Origin: an uncultured Lachnospiraceae bacterium
Lineage (GTDB): Bacteria; Bacillota; Clostridia; Lachnospirales; Lachnospiraceae
Assembly (NCBI GenBank): GCA_902782965.1
Contig: CACZPG010000048.1
Coordinates: 1 to 7,019, forward strand
Reading direction: 5' to 3'
DNA: 7,019 nucleotides
Part shown: in pieces, positions 6,611 through 7,019 of the stretch
Layout of the letters: every line of letters begins with the position of its first letter
How positions within the stretch are numbered: position 1 is the first letter of the stretch
Notes under the pieces: model-generated
The model's input: only the letters and a program-made list of their open reading frames with translations
What the model was told of the DNA's origin: nothing
Databases searched by the model: none
Position numbers and translations under genes: made by a program

Positions 6611-6646
6611 TAAAAGAGGACCGGGGCAGGAAAGCCCCGAATCCTC
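6611..6646 (-). terminator. Intercistronic hairpin between the binding-protein gene and mmsA (leaky terminator or mRNA stabiliser)
   Basis: A strong G+C-rich stem in the 82-base gap: GAGGA (6616-6620) pairs with TCCTC (6642-6646) and CGGGGC (6622-6627) with GCCCCG (6634-6639), around a 6-base loop and a small internal bulge. On the minus strand it is followed by TTTTA, a short T tract. In binding-protein transport operons such stems commonly let most transcripts stop or be trimmed after the first gene, giving more binding protein than membrane subunits; that role here is inferred. The opposite strand also has a T run (CGTTTTTAATTT), but no gene reads that way. Confidence 0.7.
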
Positions 6647-6665
6647 CGTTTTTAATTTGTATTAA

Positions 6666-7019
6666 TTACTGTGCTGGATGAGCATATCCATCGTCGTCCA
6701 TTGTATAGTAACCAGTATCAACAAGTTCCTTCTGAAGGTTATCCTTTGTAACTACTGTAGGTACAAGGAGGTATGAAGGAATGACACCTGTTCCGTTGTC
6801 ATATGAAGATGTATCATATGCACATTCGAAATCCCAACCTGATGAATCGATGAGTGATGCATCTGGTGTTCCACCGTTAAGAAGTGTAAGACCAACGTCG
6901 AGAGTAACAACTGCCTCGTTAGCAACTGCCTTATAAACTGTCATTGTCTGCTTTCCATCTACAAGGTTCTTAAGGTTAGCCTCGTCACCATCCTGTCCTG
7001 TGATGATAACTGAGTTTGT
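6666..7019 (-). CDS. chvE: Sugar-binding protein of the ABC transporter, C-terminal 117 residues (ChvE-like)
   Basis: The frame is open to the window edge and the true start lies outside; the Met codon at 6944 is internal. The fragment opens with NSVIITGQDGDEANLKNLVDG and KQTMTVYKAVANEA, the end of the periplasmic-binding-protein type 1 fold (Peripla_BP_4) in ChvE and XylF proteins, where the GQD Asp is a sugar ligand. It continues with IPSYLLVPTVVTKDNLQKELVDTGYY, which matches the usual C-terminus of the multiple-monosaccharide binding proteins. In a Gram-positive cell it would be a lipoprotein on the outer face of the membrane, but the signal region is not in the window. It is the first visible gene of the operon, 82 bases before mmsA, and codon choice looks like that of a strongly expressed gene. 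XylF-like and galactose/glucose-binding alternatives belong to the same fold; the linkage to mmsA/mmsB favours ChvE type. Confidence 0.9.
   Translation of the reverse strand, partial: TNSVIITGQDGDEANLKNLVDGKQTMTVYKAVANEAVVTLDVGLTLLNGGTPDASLIDSSGWDFECAYDTSSYDNGTGVIPSYLLVPTVVTKDNLQKELVDTGYYTMDDDGYAHPAQ

Noticed and set aside
6611..6655. Terminator for a plus-strand gene at the same hairpin (followed by a T run)
   Set aside because: No plus-strand gene ends nearby; the reverse T run is simply the A run before the minus-strand stem.

Overview
The window carries six genes or gene pieces, all on the minus strand, so transcription runs from high to low coordinates. A+T-rich codon use, strong AGGAGG-type ribosome sites and the style of the proteins suggest a Gram-positive Clostridia genome, most likely Lachnospiraceae of the Butyrivibrio/Pseudobutyrivibrio/Roseburia kind. 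This placement is inferred from sequence style only; no rRNA or other marker gene is present.

Right part (about 3873-7019): the end of a sugar-import operon of the CUT2 (ribose/xylose/galactose) type. In transcription order it has the C-terminal part of a ChvE-like sugar-binding protein (cut by the window edge), a G+C-rich hairpin in the intergenic gap, the double ATPase MmsA/GguA (TTG start), and the permease MmsB/GguB. The family is known to import several monosaccharides such as glucose, galactose, arabinose, fucose and xylose; which of these this copy takes cannot be read from the sequence. The binding protein captures sugar outside the membrane, MmsB forms the channel as a dimer, and MmsA drives it. 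Two hairpins in tandem follow mmsB and probably end the transcript.

Left part (1-3717): a second transcription unit that appears to start from a weak promoter candidate just past the transporter terminator. It encodes a DNA-binding protein with an N-terminal helix-turn-helix and a large unrecognised C-terminal region, then a multi-pass membrane acyltransferase whose start overlaps the regulator's stop by 8 bases, then an aldo/keto reductase 49 bases on, and finally the start of a small exported protein that runs off the window at base 1. Spacing suggests these four are co-transcribed. Their joint job is unclear; modification of a cell-surface molecule is a reasonable guess from the acyltransferase and the exported protein, but it is inference.

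No mobile element, CRISPR array, tRNA or rRNA was seen, and no stretch over 300 bases lacks a gene. Most of the window is ordinary. The least explained item is the regulator with its unassigned roughly 380-residue region, coupled to the acyltransferase.
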